From contig CM018048.1 in NCBI GenBank assembly GCA_008638375.1, forward strand, positions 2,119,642 to 2,183,641: 64,000 nt of DNA. Direction: 5' to 3'. Source of the DNA: Nyssa sinensis (lineage: Eukaryota > Streptophyta > Magnoliopsida > Cornales > Nyssaceae). This document shows positions 11,394-23,747 of this stretch, piece after piece; the first letter of the stretch is position 1, and each line of letters opens with the position of its first letter. Below the pieces are notes generated by a model, which ran no database searches, had not been told where the DNA came from, and worked only from the letters and a program-made list of their open reading frames with translations. Position numbers and translations under genes: made by a program.

Positions 11394-12397
11394 TGTTGTA
11401 AATTTTTTAAAGGAGTTTTAGGGTTAGGTTGGATTACTACTTTGAATATTAGGGCAAGAACAAAAATTAAAGCTATAAACCAAACCAGATTGAAATAAAA
11501 AATGGAAGAGAAGAAAACTTAGCGGTTGAAGCATGTGAGAACACTACTCTTAAGAGTGATTTCGCCTCTCGGAGGTTGAACTTCGGTGTAACAGGTTGGC
11601 GGCATTCCACCCTCTAAGATATAACAACCAAGATTCACACAAAGGTACACTCGCAATGTGTGGACTAAATGAACACTCCTTCACGTTCTCTAGTCTGAGA
11701 AAAAATGAATGGATACTAGTAGCACTGAAGGAACAAAACAAGAGTTGTAAACTTGCAATGATTGGCAACGACAGGAATAAAATAAAATAGTTGCAAAACA
11801 ACGAAGGGGAAACAAATTACAATAGCTAACCGAAGAATGCTCTTCGAATTTTGGTGTGTTGAACAATGAACCCAAGCACCCTATTTATATTCGGTAGGGC
11901 GAAGAGCCATAAAGGTAAGGCGCAGATTCTATGCCCAAATAAAAGGTAACGACTAGTTGATCGAATGTATATGAAGCGAAGTCTGATATTCAATTGATTT
12001 GATTTCATTTCGTATGGGTAAGTTTAACAATTAAATAAGAGAATCAAATCATACTGTGTATTGGTGGTAAGAATTTTGTTTAGGTAAGTTTGACAATTAA
12101 AAATTGGTAAGAAAATAAAGTGGCAAAACATTGGCCAATTACGCACATGCGTGAGGCTCAAATTCGAGGATTTGCACCCCCCTTTGCATAGGCATAATGC
12201 ACTCGGTTAATTGGTTTTTGGATAGGGTATCCCGAATTTCACTAAGCTTTCCATGGTCTCGTGTGCACGAGAGTTACTCTATTACTCTACACAACTTTAA
12301 AAAACCTAATAGACTGTGTATTAATATATTAAGGAAAGTTCCACTTCCCAATAGATGTAGGACAAAAGTATTTGTGAGATACCTATGTATTCCAACA
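11394..12397 (-). repeat. copia-2 3' LTR (full length)
   Basis: 1004 bp, from 'tgttgtaaattttt' to 'tattccaaca'. It matches 20716-21283 at both ends but contains about 440 bp (roughly 11790-12230) that the other LTR lacks. Because it is antisense to the plus strand, short plus-strand frames here are accidental. Confidence 0.9.
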
Positions 12398-13012
12398 ATC
12401 CCTCACATATCTCAAAACACTTGGGCAACAAAGAATTATAAAAGATTCAAGGAATATTAAAAAAAAAAAAAATCAAAAGAATGACCAAACCATTATGAGA
12501 ATTCAATGTATTGGAACTAGTGTCTTTTAGACTATGAACCGGCCCTAGGATTAGCAAGTCATGACCTATAGAAAATTGGTAAAATTTATAAATTTCTATG
12601 AACCAGTATTTCTGTATTGTAAGTCAATCAACTTACCACCCATATTATCTTCTCAAATGAAAAAGTAATTCTAAGCGGGTTGGCGCAAATAGGTAGTGCT
12701 CCCTACCTGGGTATTCATGAGCGCTCTAGAGAGCATGCCTCAGCTCTCATAGGAAGCAGCCCCACTTCTACACTCATATAAGTGAATCCATCAAGTGTGT
12801 ACTGCAATTAACACACTACCCATAAAGGCTATGATATTCATTAAGAGCATTGCTTAACCTCACTCATTGCAATTTTGCACTAGCTACACTATAGGAAGGG
12901 ACTCTCAAGATATAAAATATGATAGTGCACCACCAGGCCAATTATTGACTCGTTAGTACCCATATGAACCCACTTATTGGGATTGCCATTCATGTAGGTT
13001 GGGTTTCCATTA

Positions 13013-13264
13013 CTATTGACCTTTGTTATCGGCATAAGTCCCATTATTGACCTTTATTATCGGCATAAGTCCCATCTCTGTTGATGTTTCACTCACTAGC
13101 TTTCTGCATAGTAGTTTTGTTAAAAGATCTGCCAAGTTCATTAATGATTTCATAAAATCTAGGGATATTACCCCAGTTTCAAGCAACTGTCTTACAATAT
13201 TATGCCTTAGGCGTATATGCCTATTTTTCACATTGTAAGTTTTATTCTAAGCTCGGGTTATTGT
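13013..13264 (-). pseudogene. copia-2 pol C-terminus, cut off by the hAT insertion
   Basis: The minus strand encodes NRHIRLRHNIVRQLLETG and then 'NLADLLTKLLCRKLV', the end of copia pol (usually 'K.RHI..RH..VR' followed by 'NLADPLTKGL'). The upstream part of this frame is found 3.7 kb away at 17007 on the other side of the hAT-type element. The 8-bp duplication makes the continuity clear. Confidence 0.85.
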
Positions 13265-13410
13265 AACCTGGCTAAGCTTGGCAAATGGGCGAGTTCGGGT
13301 TGGTTGTGAATAGGTTATATACGGGGCTAAACCCAAATTTGACTCGTCATTAAACGGGTCGAATACGAGTTGGGTCAAAATGGACTGGGGTAACCCGAAT
13401 CCGACCTGGT

Positions 13411-13442
13411 AACTTATATATATATATATATATTTATATATA
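13411..13442. repeat. (TA)n microsatellite
   Basis: A run of alternating TA near the left end of the hAT-type element. It produces spurious Tyr/Ile-rich frames. Confidence 0.85.
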
Positions 13443-15189
13443 AAATCCAACATTTTTTTAAAGCTTATAATTTGCAATAATATATATTAAATAGTAAATA
13501 ACATGTGAGACATCAATAACGACCCAAAGCTGGACCACGCCATCACCTAACCCAGTAAACAATGGGAACAAAAGAAGATTAGAATCTTTGAATTAAGGTT
13601 GTATTGGAAAAGAAATAAAGACCTGCACGTAAGAGAACAATTTAAATCCAAATCCACAAATGAAAAAGGTAATAGCATGAAGCAAAAATTCAAAAACTTA
13701 ACGAAGAACCTATTATGCAAGAGCAACTCCTAACATTCACCCTTCTACATTCTAACTCAAAGCTAAAATAAATATATTGGAGAAAAAACTGAGACAAACA
13801 CAAATTCAACATAAAAACCACAAATAAATAAAGTGATGAAAAGTTTGATCAAATCTATGTAATCTGGTGGAAATTTGGAAGCACGTTAATGCTTCATAAC
13901 ATTTAATTAGAAGTTAAAATAGATGACAAAAGACCCACATAACTGATCTTTATCACTCCCTCCCACATTCTCTCCCTCTCTCACTCTCACATAGACACAC
14001 ACATATATACTCAATGCCAATAGAGGAGTGAAGAATGTAGTATTTTTAAAAATTTAATTGCACATGTTAAATTACTCATAGTTGTTGAACTTGTCAGACA
14101 TCATAAAGCTTCGTTTGGTAGACATAACATACAAATCTTAGATTTAATTGATGATAAATCTTATAACTAAAGAAATAAATGGGCAACCTGATTAAGTTTA
14201 GAGGTAGCAATATGAATTTAGGCCATGAACCCAGCAGAGAGAGGCATTAATAGCTTCAAAAATATGCATTTATTAGAGGGAAAAATTTTAAAAAGAAAGG
14301 TGAAAAAGCTACTAGGAAAACAAACTGAAGAACTAACAACTAAGGAATATTGGAAGTCATGTTGCATTAAGTTGTCCTTTTAGTCCAATCGTTTAAAAAA
14401 ATAAAATTGCAGACATCCTTGCATGAGCAAAATGAAAAAAAAAAAAATAAGAAAAACCGTTGGTTATGAAATATGAATGCAACAAAACTTGACTAATGAC
14501 CATTCAAGTTATAAATTTATAATTCAAGATGTGTAGACAAGCTCAGCTGTTTCTTTTCACTTAGAAAATTGCTAATCATCATTGTAAGCACAAATCTTCA
14601 ATGTAATCTTGAACTAACAATTGGGCACACCTAGTTCATTTGAATTATAGAGCCAATGGACTTCTCTATCCTATTTATCTTGTGGAGCAAAATGGCACGA
14701 AAAAGGTTATTAAGAAACTTGGAGAGACATTTATCCCATTTACAAAATATTATCCCCTTTAAATTTTCATAATTTGGGATCAAGAAAACCAAAAACCTTT
14801 AGTAAACTGTGACTAAAGCAACTGTCTGGCTTAATTGGAGTTGTTCAAATCAAACAAATAGCAAAAATAAGATTTATAATTTTCTTCCTACCTGAAATTA
14901 TGTAATAATAGTTTAAGAAAAAATTCATGAAAAGATGAAATACACATATTTATAGCAAGAAAAATGAGAACCCAACACATACTTTCATTCAATTGTTAAG
15001 TGAACACAAAAAGAAAATAATTTGAAGACAAACTGACCTAACGATGTTTATAAGAAATGAACCGCACACACACACAATGGCACAAGTATATACACATATG
15101 TAATATAAGATAAAAGGGGATTAGTTCAAATTTATCAAAAAATTTGATGTAAAAACATAATAACAAATTATCAACAAATAGAAGATAAA

Positions 15190-16459
15190 TGTTGGGTTCG
15201 TAACCATAGCAGAAACGATTTTAAAAATCTATTCGGATCTTTTTCTTTACATAAATCATACAATCTTGAAAAGAGGGTTAGAATTACCTTATTCTTGATA
15301 ATCTTGATTGTTGAAGAAGACTTCTTAAAAAGATTGATGCAATCTTCCTTTTCTTTCTTCTCTAGGTCTTCTCATCTTTTCCCTTAGGCAAACCGTATTG
15401 CAGGAGAATGAGTTGCCTCTTATTTTGGTCTAGTACAAAAACTTTTTATGATAAACGGCTTTCTACATATCATATATATAGGGCTTAATTAGGGCAAGAG
15501 AAGGGATCTAGTGGATCCCACTAAGTTAGCTTCCAATTAATCAATTAAATTTTAATCATCTCATAATTAAATATATTGACTAATTAATCTTAATTAACTC
15601 CGCTATATAGTTGAAATTACACTTCAAATTAGTAGAATAGAGTAAACTCATATACACTATACTTTTGTAGTTGGCCCCTTTACATGGATATTAATAATCA
15701 AGATTATACAGTCAAATAAATTCTCTAATTATTTTAAGAACCTAATTCAATAATTATTAATCACTTGCAATATATTGGTCATCATTTTAATAAACAATTT
15801 ACTAAAAAGACCGGATCCGAATTTCAATGATTAACCCATTGATTAACACAAAGGTGATATTCATCTCTCTAATATATAGAGTATAGATTCCATCTTGAGA
15901 ATATGTGTTTACCACAATCTAAATAATTACTTCCCAAGATAACAAGGTGTTGATCTAAAAGACCTCACTCATTGGTAACTCAAAGTCATCACTATTCAGA
16001 ACTTGAGTTCACTATCCTCTTAGGATTAAGAGCTTACTGTGAACAGTGAATAAGAAACTTATTAAAGATGACAGTTCCAAATAATATGTTTCTTATAGTG
16101 ATCCAGTTCAGTGTATTCCGAATATACCAATACAATAATCTAGAGTCCACTACTCTCATGGTTGAGATAAACCACATTATCATATTTATAAAAGTTAATT
16201 GTATTACAAGCTTTACATATAAGATGTCCAGTCTTATCAATAGCCGCAAACAATTTTAGAATTGCCTATATAACCAGTTCATATCTCCTGTGTATAAATC
16301 TCTTTTATACACATGGACCGCTCCTAATGATAATTCAAGGACTAATCATCTCATGATATAAAGTAACATCCAAACATATGGTAATATGAAACTCAATAAT
16401 AAATCAAATCTATTAAATAATAATAAAATGTCTTGGATATGAGGGCACATATCCTAACA
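15190..16459 (-). mobile_element. Solo LTR nested in the hAT-type element
   Basis: 1270 bp beginning TGTTGGGTTCG and ending CCTAACA on the plus strand. It is flanked by ataaa (15185-15189) and ataag (16460-16464). On the minus strand it begins TGTTAGGATATGTGCCCTC, a start common to LTRs of plant copia elements. No internal region or second LTR is present, so it is a solo LTR left by LTR-LTR recombination. Orientation is inferred from this start. Confidence 0.75.
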
Positions 16460-17006
16460 ATAAGAATCCCAGAAAATACCCAACCCAAATATCTAATCAA
16501 ATTAGTTAAAATCCTTAAAAATAAAATAGAGAAATCAAGAGAAAAACTAAGAAATAAGATACAGTTAAGAACACCAACCACTAAAATAACAGCCGTCAAC
16601 TGGTGGACGTCACCACAGACCCAATCGAAGGTGAGAGATAGAAACAAAAGTTGTAAGGGAGTTTCTTAGCTAGAGGGAGAAGAAAGTGCGAGATAGCGAG
16701 GGACTGTAGAGAGTGAGATGACAGAGACATGCCTTTATTGTAAGAGATCGATGGAGAGATTGAGCGAAAGGTAATAACGACGAGAAGAGAAAGCTAGAGC
16801 AAACCCGCACAACCAGTTCTATTATGTAATATGAAGTTATATACTTTACCCATATCAACCCGTTATTCAACCCGTGTTATCATTAAAATATGTGGGTTCT
16901 TCAACCCAACCCATTTCGACCTGCATTTTAAAATAGTACACGCATATCCATTAAACTTTAGGCGGGGTCACGGATCCAGGTACAATTTGCCAACTCTAAG
17001 CCTGGC

Positions 17007-17533
17007 TATCATAATGCATTGACACAGACGATGCTGGTTTCATCCATATAGGGATATTTTCTAAGAGATTTTTAAGTCACTCATCCTTAGAACCTACATT
17101 CTCTAAGGTGATAAACTCGGACTCCATAGTGGACCACGTTATGTAGGTCTGTTTGGAAGATTTTCATGACACTGCACCTCTATCGAGGGTAAACACATCC
17201 ACTAATGGATTTTATCTCATAAGAATCAAAGATCCAATTAGCATCGTCGTTGTACCACTCTAATACAGTGGAAAATCCACAATACATCAAGCCATAGTCA
17301 AGAGTACCTTTGAGATATTTGCGTACTTTAGTTATAGCTATCCAATGGTCCTTATTAGGACTCCAAGTGTATCTACTCAATCTGCCTACAACATATGCAC
17401 TATTAGATCTAGTGCTATTCATTAGATACATTAAGCTACCAATGATTTTTGCATATTCAGGTTGAGATACGCATTCTCCTTTGTTTTTCTTTAATTGTGT
17501 ATTAGCATTATATAGGGTAGAAACAGGTTTCAC
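17007..17533 (-). pseudogene. copia-2 RNase H region
   Basis: The minus strand reads 'YAKIIGSLMYLMNSTRSNSAYVVGRLSRYTWSPN' in segments, then 'KYLKGTLDYGLMY' and 'DANWIFDSYEIKSISGCV'. Next come 'GAVSWKSSKQTYIT' and 'STMESEFITLE', the conserved copia order. The frame breaks near 17180 and is then cut at 17006 by the hAT-type insertion. Confidence 0.85.
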
Positions 17534-17559
17534 ATCATATTGCTCAAATTTTCATAGTA

Positions 17560-18300
17560 TTCTCTCAATGTAATGCTCTTGAGAGAGTATAATACCATTA
17601 GACTTTTTAATTATTTTTATTCTTAGAATTACCTTTTTTTCACTCATATCTTTCATATCAAATTTTGATGCTAAGAATCTTTTAATCTCATTTACTATCT
17701 CTAAACAAGTCTCAAATATAAGCATATCATCAACAAATAAGAAAATTATGACATGGGTTTTCTACAGATTTGCTATATGTACATTTATCGGATTCATTGA
17801 TTGAGAAGCTATTTGACACTAACACACTATCAAAATTCTCATGCCATTGTTTGGGAGCTTGTTTTAATCTATATAAGGATGTAATTAGTTTTCGTACCTT
17901 ATGTTCTTATCCAGTAACTATATGCCTTTCGGTTGGTCCATATAAATCTCCTCTTCTAATTCTCCATTTAGAAATGCAGTCTTGACATCTATTTAATGAA
18001 TGACAAGATTATAAATGGAGGCAAGAGCTATTAGGACTATAATAAAAGAGATCCTAGTTATTAAGCAACGGTATCAAAGTAGTCTATATCCTTCTTTTGC
18101 TTATAGCTTTTTGCTACGAGTCTTGCTTTATATTTATCGATTGACCCATCAAGTTTTAGTTTCCTTTTAAATATCCATTTACACCCTAAGGTTTTTGCAC
18201 CAGGAGGTAAGTTCACTAATTCTTATATGTGATTCTAGAGAATTAACTCTGATTCATTATTGATTGCTTCCTTCCAATAAGGTGCATCGAGTGATATGGC
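17560..18300 (-). pseudogene. copia-2 reverse transcriptase
   Basis: The minus strand near 17757-17710 reads HVIIFLFVDDMLIFET, containing the copia RT active-site motif (FVDDML) intact. Blocks upstream to about 18300 fit the RT fingers/palm in several frames with stops. A short open stretch at 18243-18443, rich in Lys/Arg/Glu, looks like the integrase-RT linker. Confidence 0.8.
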
Positions 18301-18589
18301 CTCATTATAAGTTTTAGGGTATTATCAATTAAAAAGGTATAGAAGTCATCTCCGAAGTTAGTTTCTTTTCTATCTCTTTTACTTTTTCTTAGTTCAATTT
18401 CAGTGTCCTCATTAGTTTCACATTCTTGTGTCTTTCGAGACACAACATCAAGTTATTCCATATTATTTCTCATAGAAAAAATATTTTCAAAGAAATTAGT
18501 ATTCTTGGTTTCTACTATAGTATTGGCTTCCATTAAGTTGTTCTCGCATTTGATTATTAAGAATCTATACACAGAACTATTTTAGGCAT

Positions 18590-19300
18590 ATTCTTTGAAC
18601 ATACAATCAAATGTTCTAGGTTATAATTTTCTCTTTTTAGGTTCTGGTAAAAGAACTTTAGCCAAACACCCACACACTTTTAGGTATTTAAGGTTAGATA
18701 AGTGACCTTTCCATAATTCATAGGGGTTATTCCAAGTTTCTTATAAGGTGTTCTATTTTGTATATGACAAGCAGAAATGATAGCCTCCCCTATAGGTTGT
18801 GAGATGCCCCAGAACTAACTAACATTATGTTCATCATTTCTTTTAGTGTTATGTTTTTCTTTTCTGCTACTCCATTAGATTCAGGTGAATATGGATGAGT
18901 TGTTTAATGTATTATTCTATATTTTTTACAATATTCATTAAAGGGATTAGATTCATATTCATCTCTCCTATCGGTTCTCAATCTTTTGATTTTCTTGTTG
19001 AGTTGATTTTCAACTTTTGCTTTATATCTTAGAAACATTTTTCCTACTTCATCTTTGTTTCTAAGCATATCTTAGTGTATTTAGAGAAATCATCAATAAA
19101 TGTTATGTAATATTTCTTTCCTTCTTTAGTCATAGTTTGTTTTAAATCTCCTAAGTCATTATGTATCAAACTTTGTAATTCAGAATCTCTTTCTACTGAT
19201 TTGCATGTTTTCTTTGTTTATTTACATTCTACACATACTTCACATTTTTCAATATTGGAATTGGATATATTAGATATCATTCCAATATCTTTCATTTTCT
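18590..19300 (-). pseudogene. copia-2 integrase
   Basis: This segment lies between the GAG-pre-integrase block and RT and shows short in-frame pieces of the copia integrase zinc-binding and core region on the minus strand, separated by stops and frameshifts. I could not place all three catalytic acids, so the call rests mainly on order. Confidence 0.55.
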
Positions 19301-19337
19301 TTATATAGGAATGATTAACATGTCCAAATCTAACATG

Positions 19338-19660
19338 TTACATATCAATAGAATCAATCAAGTAAGCAGAAGAACTAGATGCATTTTCATTAATGAATTC
19401 TTGAATGTTCATTACAAATAAACCATGATTATAATACCCTTTCTCCACAAACATTTCATTTTTGGTTAGGACAATTTTGTCTAATTCAAACACAATCTTC
19501 ACCCCAACCTTCCCAAGTAGAGAGACAAACACAAGGTTTCACTTGATGTTTGGAACATGTATCACATCACTAAGAGAAGGGATTTTTTCTAAAAGTCAAC
19601 TTAAAAAGAAACTTCCATTTGCCAATGATTGGCTAAGGCCTCGAATCGCCCATATAGAAG
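19338..19660 (-). pseudogene. copia-2 GAG-pre-integrase region
   Basis: The open stretch 19338-19532 encodes 'FVSLLGKVGVKIVFELDK' and 'VEKGYYNHGLFVMNI', a copia GAG-pre-integrase pattern. Upstream on the minus strand 'MGDSRP' corresponds to the GNS/GDS block that follows the protease active site, and is then interrupted by a stop. Confidence 0.7.
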
Positions 19661-19825
19661 TGTTTTTTCCCTTCCCCCACAAAAGTGTAGGAGGAAAATG
19701 TAATTATGTTCCCATAGATGTTTTTGGTAGCCCTAAAGTGTACCACCTAATCCTTCATATTAGTTACCATGTTCACTTTAGAAATGACTTGCAACAATGA
19801 TGTCATCTACCTTAGCTAAGTTAGC

Positions 19826-20690
19826 TTACACAGGATTTTCATTCCTCCTCTTGAGTCTACATTGGTTGGCATGATGCCCAGGCTTCCCACAAATGAAACA
19901 ACTCATTTTATTTTTGAAGGTCGGGTTTGAAGCCTTATTTTTGTTATCAAGTTTGTGGTCATGTTTGTTGGGCTTTTTGTTGAGCTTATTGTTGTTGTTG
20001 TGGTTGTTGGGCTTATTGTTGAACCTAGTGTTATTGGGTTTGTTGTCTACTAGGTTTTGCTTGAAAGAAATTTCCTTGGCCTTTTTAGTTTTATCCCTAA
20101 GTTGATTATTTTCTTCAATTTGAATGTGCACAATAACATATTCAAGTTTGAGTTGTTTCCTTTTATATTTCATATTATTCTTGTAATCTTTCCAAGATTC
20201 AAGCAATTTCTTAATTAGGCATCCAGTCACAAATGCCTCGGATAGGTCAATGTCTTCTATTTTTAGATCACTTATTAGTTTATAGTAGTCATAGATTTGA
20301 GATGATACATCTCTATCCTCAATCATTTAAAAGTTTAAAAAATTACCTACTATGTATTTTAAGTTTGTAGCATCTTCAACTACATATTTCTTTGTTAGGT
20401 TTTTCCAAATTTTAGTGACAAATTTAAAGGTACAATAAATGTCAAACAATTTATTTGAAAGTGTGCTAAGTATAGTGTGTCTACAAACTTTATTTCCTCT
20501 TTCCCAACTTTCTTCTTCTTTCTTTTAAGTACCTTCAACGGGTTTAAGTTTGGTCAAGTATTCAGTCCATGTTTATCATGTCTAAGGTAGAATAAATTTG
20601 TTCTTGCCAACGCCTAAAGAATGGCCCATTAAATGAGTCAATCTTAGAGGTGTCGGGAATGAGTTTATAGGTGATCAAAGTAGCGTCCAT
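19826..20690 (-). pseudogene. copia-2 gag polyprotein N-terminal region
   Basis: Gag probably starts at the ATG at 20690, 25 bases inside the right LTR. It is disrupted in the middle, but the C-terminal half (20326-19826) is open for 166 codons. This part holds an acidic/hydrophobic stretch ('EAFVTGCLIKKLLESWKDYK'), then an Asn/Lys-rich linker, then the zinc knuckle CFICGKPGHHANQC, a CX2CX4HX4C nucleocapsid motif. Position and content fit copia gag (UBN2-type). Confidence 0.85.
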
Positions 20691-20715
20691 TTTAAATAAA
20701 TATCACTCTTAACAT

Positions 20716-21283
20716 TGTCGTAAATTTTTGAAAGAAGTTTTAGGGCTAGGTTGGGTTACTACTTTGAATATTAGGGCAAGAACAGAAATTAAAGCTATCA
20801 ACTAAACCAAATTGAAATAAGAAATGGAAGAGAATAAAACTAAGTGGCTCAGACGTGTGAGAACACTTGCCCTTAAGAGTGATTTCACCCCTCAGAGGTT
20901 GAAGCTCAGTGCAGTAGGTTGGCGGCGCTCCACCCTTCAGGATACAACCGCCAAAATTCGCACAAACATATAGTTGCAATGTGTGTATTGAATAGATACT
21001 CCTTCACGTTCTCTAGTCTGAGAAATAGAGACTAGCAACACTAAAGGAATAAAACAAAAGTTGCAATGGAACTTGCAACGATTGGTAGTGACAGGAACAA
21101 AATGGAATAGTTGTAAATGAATTTTACTGGGCCTTCCCATGGTCTTGTGTGTGTGAGAGTTATCCCATTACTCTACATAACTTTACAAAGCCCAAAAGAG
21201 TATGTACTAATATACTAAGGAAAGTTTCACTTCCTAACCAATGTGGGACACAAGTATTTGTGAGATGCCTATGTATTCCAACA
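20716..21283 (-). repeat. copia-2 5' LTR with internal deletion
   Basis: 568 bp matching both ends of the 1004-bp LTR at 11394-12397, with a junction near 21115-21125 where about 440 bp are missing. As this is the 5' LTR of a minus-strand element, the loss may have removed promoter sequence. Confidence 0.9.
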
Positions 21284-21916
21284 AAAATAGTCTCTTAAAC
21301 AAAGGTATTCTTGCTTGGATGGCGGCTCAATATTTTTCCCTTTCAACCGTGACTTGGGTTGGACTTTTTTTACATGGTCCATACTTACCGAGGTTCAGTG
21401 TGTAGTTGGGTGATTGGTAGGTGGTTTTCGGGTTTTTTCAAAGATGGTCTATATTTGCGAGATTACTATGTAGTTAGGAGGATTCAAAATTAAGAGACTC
21501 CTGCGAGCTTACATAAATTAGCAAAAAAAAAAAACATGGATCTTACAAAATAAATTCTAATGAATATTATTTTTGAAGCTTTTTATGCAAGGCCTGCCCA
21601 AATATCCTACTAGTAACAATGATTCAATTGCCAAAGTTCAATTCTTGCCTAACAAGGATTGAGTAGGCAAAATTATTATGAATTCACTAAAATATTAATT
21701 CGTAGTCCAAACGGCATGGATGAGGAGAGAAGTCACTGAGTAGAGATGACAATTTGACCTGTTTAATCCTTAATGAAACGAATTCTGGGTGGTAAATAAA
21801 CAGGGGTGGGGTTGGATTAGGGAAGAAGTGAAAAAAATCCAGTCAGGAGAGGGGTCACCCTGCCCCGATTATATATGTTATTTATTCTTTTACCCTTAAT
21901 GTATTTACCATTGTAT

Positions 21917-21953
<37 letters not shown>

Positions 21954-23747
21954 TAGGGTTAGCAAAAACTAGTCAATACATAAGTTAATAGGCAATAGCG
22001 TTACAGCCGCAAGGGGCCTTGCCTGAGTAGCTTATAGAGTGAAAACATTCAGTTCAAGATTTCTTTGGCAATGCAACTGCTCCATGAGAGGCAACACTCA
22101 CTTCATTATTGGTCATCTGAAAGGCTTGAGCTTTTAGGATATTCCAAGCAGTTCCTTACAACCTATACCTTTGGCACTCACACAACACACTTTTTGAAGT
22201 TTATTGCATAAATAGTCCACGGTCGAACCCAAGATGGGATAGCTGTTACATTCAGGTGTGTCGACTGTGGAACACCGACGCATTTTGATGGAAGAAATTG
22301 GGAAAATTATTATGATCAGACAGCTATTGCTTGATGTTCAGATTGAAGGGTCTTAATCATTTTCATTAGAATGCCGTATCAATAGGCACGTACAAGATGT
22401 TCAACAGAGTCTAAACTGATGCCTCTTCATTGCCATTTGCCAGCACTCTACAATGATTACTTTGTTCTGCAAACTTTAAAACCTTTCAGTTATTGCAGTT
22501 GTGATGGTTCAGTGTGCCTCTAAAAAATTTGTAATTTTCACCATTTTTTAATTAGGCTTATAAAACTATTTGGTAATAATTTTTCAGGCAGCAGGGTGAG
22601 ATCCATAAACAGGATCGGGGTTAGGGTGAACTATGGGGTGGGATTCATAAACAAGATCGGGGTTAGGGTGAACTATTAGGCAGGGCTGGAGTTGGGATGA
22701 ATTATTAGGCGGGGTCGGAGAAGAGAGACCTTGTCCCATTGCCATTCCTGGTTGTGAGTTACCAACCTAGCTAGCCCCTATTGGCAGTAAGGTTCATGTT
22801 CACATCTTAAGATCATAGTTTGAAAGCAACTATAGTTGGTGTAGCAACATGCCAACACTGACACTTCTTTTTTTGATACAAGGATAGGGAGGGAAAACTT
22901 AACTACTATTAAGGGTGTGCTGTGTAAAAAACTTAAACCCATGCTAACTAGGTAAAGATTAAGTCTTTGCCCCACTCAAATAGAACCTCAGTCCAGTAAC
23001 AGCAGCATTGACACTTTGATCACCACTAATCATGGCTTTCAATCTACAAAATTATCTTAGGATACGAAGACTACAGGTAAAATAGAAGCTAGAGGGGCGG
23101 TGCCATTGTCCAAATTTACATTTTACAAAAACAAAGTCAAGAAAGCTGCAAACTTCACATTACTTTTTTCCCCCTTTTTTCATAGGCCTTATATACTACT
23201 GTTAAATGCTTAGCATGGTGAAGTTGGAGTCCAGATTTGCCAGTTTTTTACTCGATTTCGTGGTGATCTCTTTCCTAAAATGTTTATAAAACTTATTTAC
23301 CTTAAAGGTTCCCCAAAATTGCCAACTTTCAGATCAACTCTGGAGATTGTAAAGCCTCGAGTAACATAAGCATTTCAGCATAGCTTGCAAGACATCACCT
23401 TAAAACAATATCCACACACCTAATAAGTGACAGGAAAAAAGCATTACAGTGTTCTAGTTTACAACAAGACATCTAACCCTAGTGATAATACAGCAAACCT
23501 ACAATGTCATATAGTGTAACTAGTTTTTCTGGGCAGAAACTAGAAAGTTATGTGACATGTGATTCTCTCTCTTTTTGGTCAAGTTTGTTTATGTTTAGCC
23601 TTTGTCACCACCCCCATCAAATTGACGAAACATGGAACCTTTAGGTCTCTCAGCAAGTTCCAGCCATCAATATTCTCTTTGTTACTTTTTTTATAGAGAG
23701 AATGGTGCTAGCACGTGTAAAGACTACGATAGTTGCTTTCACCATGC
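21284..23747. other. Spacer with hAT-like element; no gene seen
   Basis: About 21741-22750 is bounded by TAGAGATGACAATTTG and, on the minus strand at the right end, CAGGAATGGCAATGGG. These are hAT-like ends with GGGGT-rich sub-terminal sequence. The 8-bp flanks do not match well, so the boundary is uncertain. Inside are an (AT)n run (21919-21950) and a 43-bp tandem repeat. From 22760 to 23747 I see only AT-rich sequence, part of which must be the 3' flank of the AAA-ATPase gene. Confidence 0.4.
22603..22720. repeat. 43-bp tandem repeat (about 2.7 copies)
   Basis: Units share 'cataaacaggatcggggtta' and 'gggtgaacta' at a 43-bp period. They lie in the right sub-terminal region of the hAT-like element and are probably part of it. 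Confidence 0.7.

Larger units (their letters stand above)
13273..16998. mobile_element. Non-autonomous hAT-type DNA transposon
   Basis: The ends are inverted: TAAGCTTGGCAAATG on the left and, on the minus strand at the right, TAGAGTTGGCAAATTG. This fits the hAT TIR pattern TAGRGNTGGCAAA. The flanks aacctggc (13265-13272) and agcctggc (16999-17006) are an 8-bp target duplication with one change. No hAT transposase is visible in 3.7 kb. 1.27 kb of it is a solo LTR, and the rest is AT-rich. GGGT/ACCC-rich sub-terminal stretches at both ends are typical of such elements. Confidence 0.82.
11394..21283 (-). mobile_element. Ty1-copia LTR retrotransposon (copia-2), decayed, with nested insertions
   Basis: The element spans 9.9 kb on the minus strand and is flanked by a perfect 5-bp target duplication aaaat (11389-11393 and 21284-21288). 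The LTRs are 11394-12397 and 20716-21283. Domain order on the minus strand is gag, GAG-pre-integrase, integrase, RT, RNase H, pol C-terminus. The RNase H/C-terminal region is interrupted by a 3.7-kb hAT-type transposon. Minus-strand sequence next to the left LTR has a short polypurine tract (gtgagggat). The reading frames carry many stops. Confidence 0.92.

Noticed and set aside
19462..19800. 112-codon plus-strand frame
   Set aside because: Shadow of the copia-2 GAG-pre-integrase region on the minus strand.
22591..22730. Telomere-like 'ggggttagggt' motifs
   Set aside because: Only a 43-bp-period repeat containing one such motif per unit; not a (TTTAGGG)n array.
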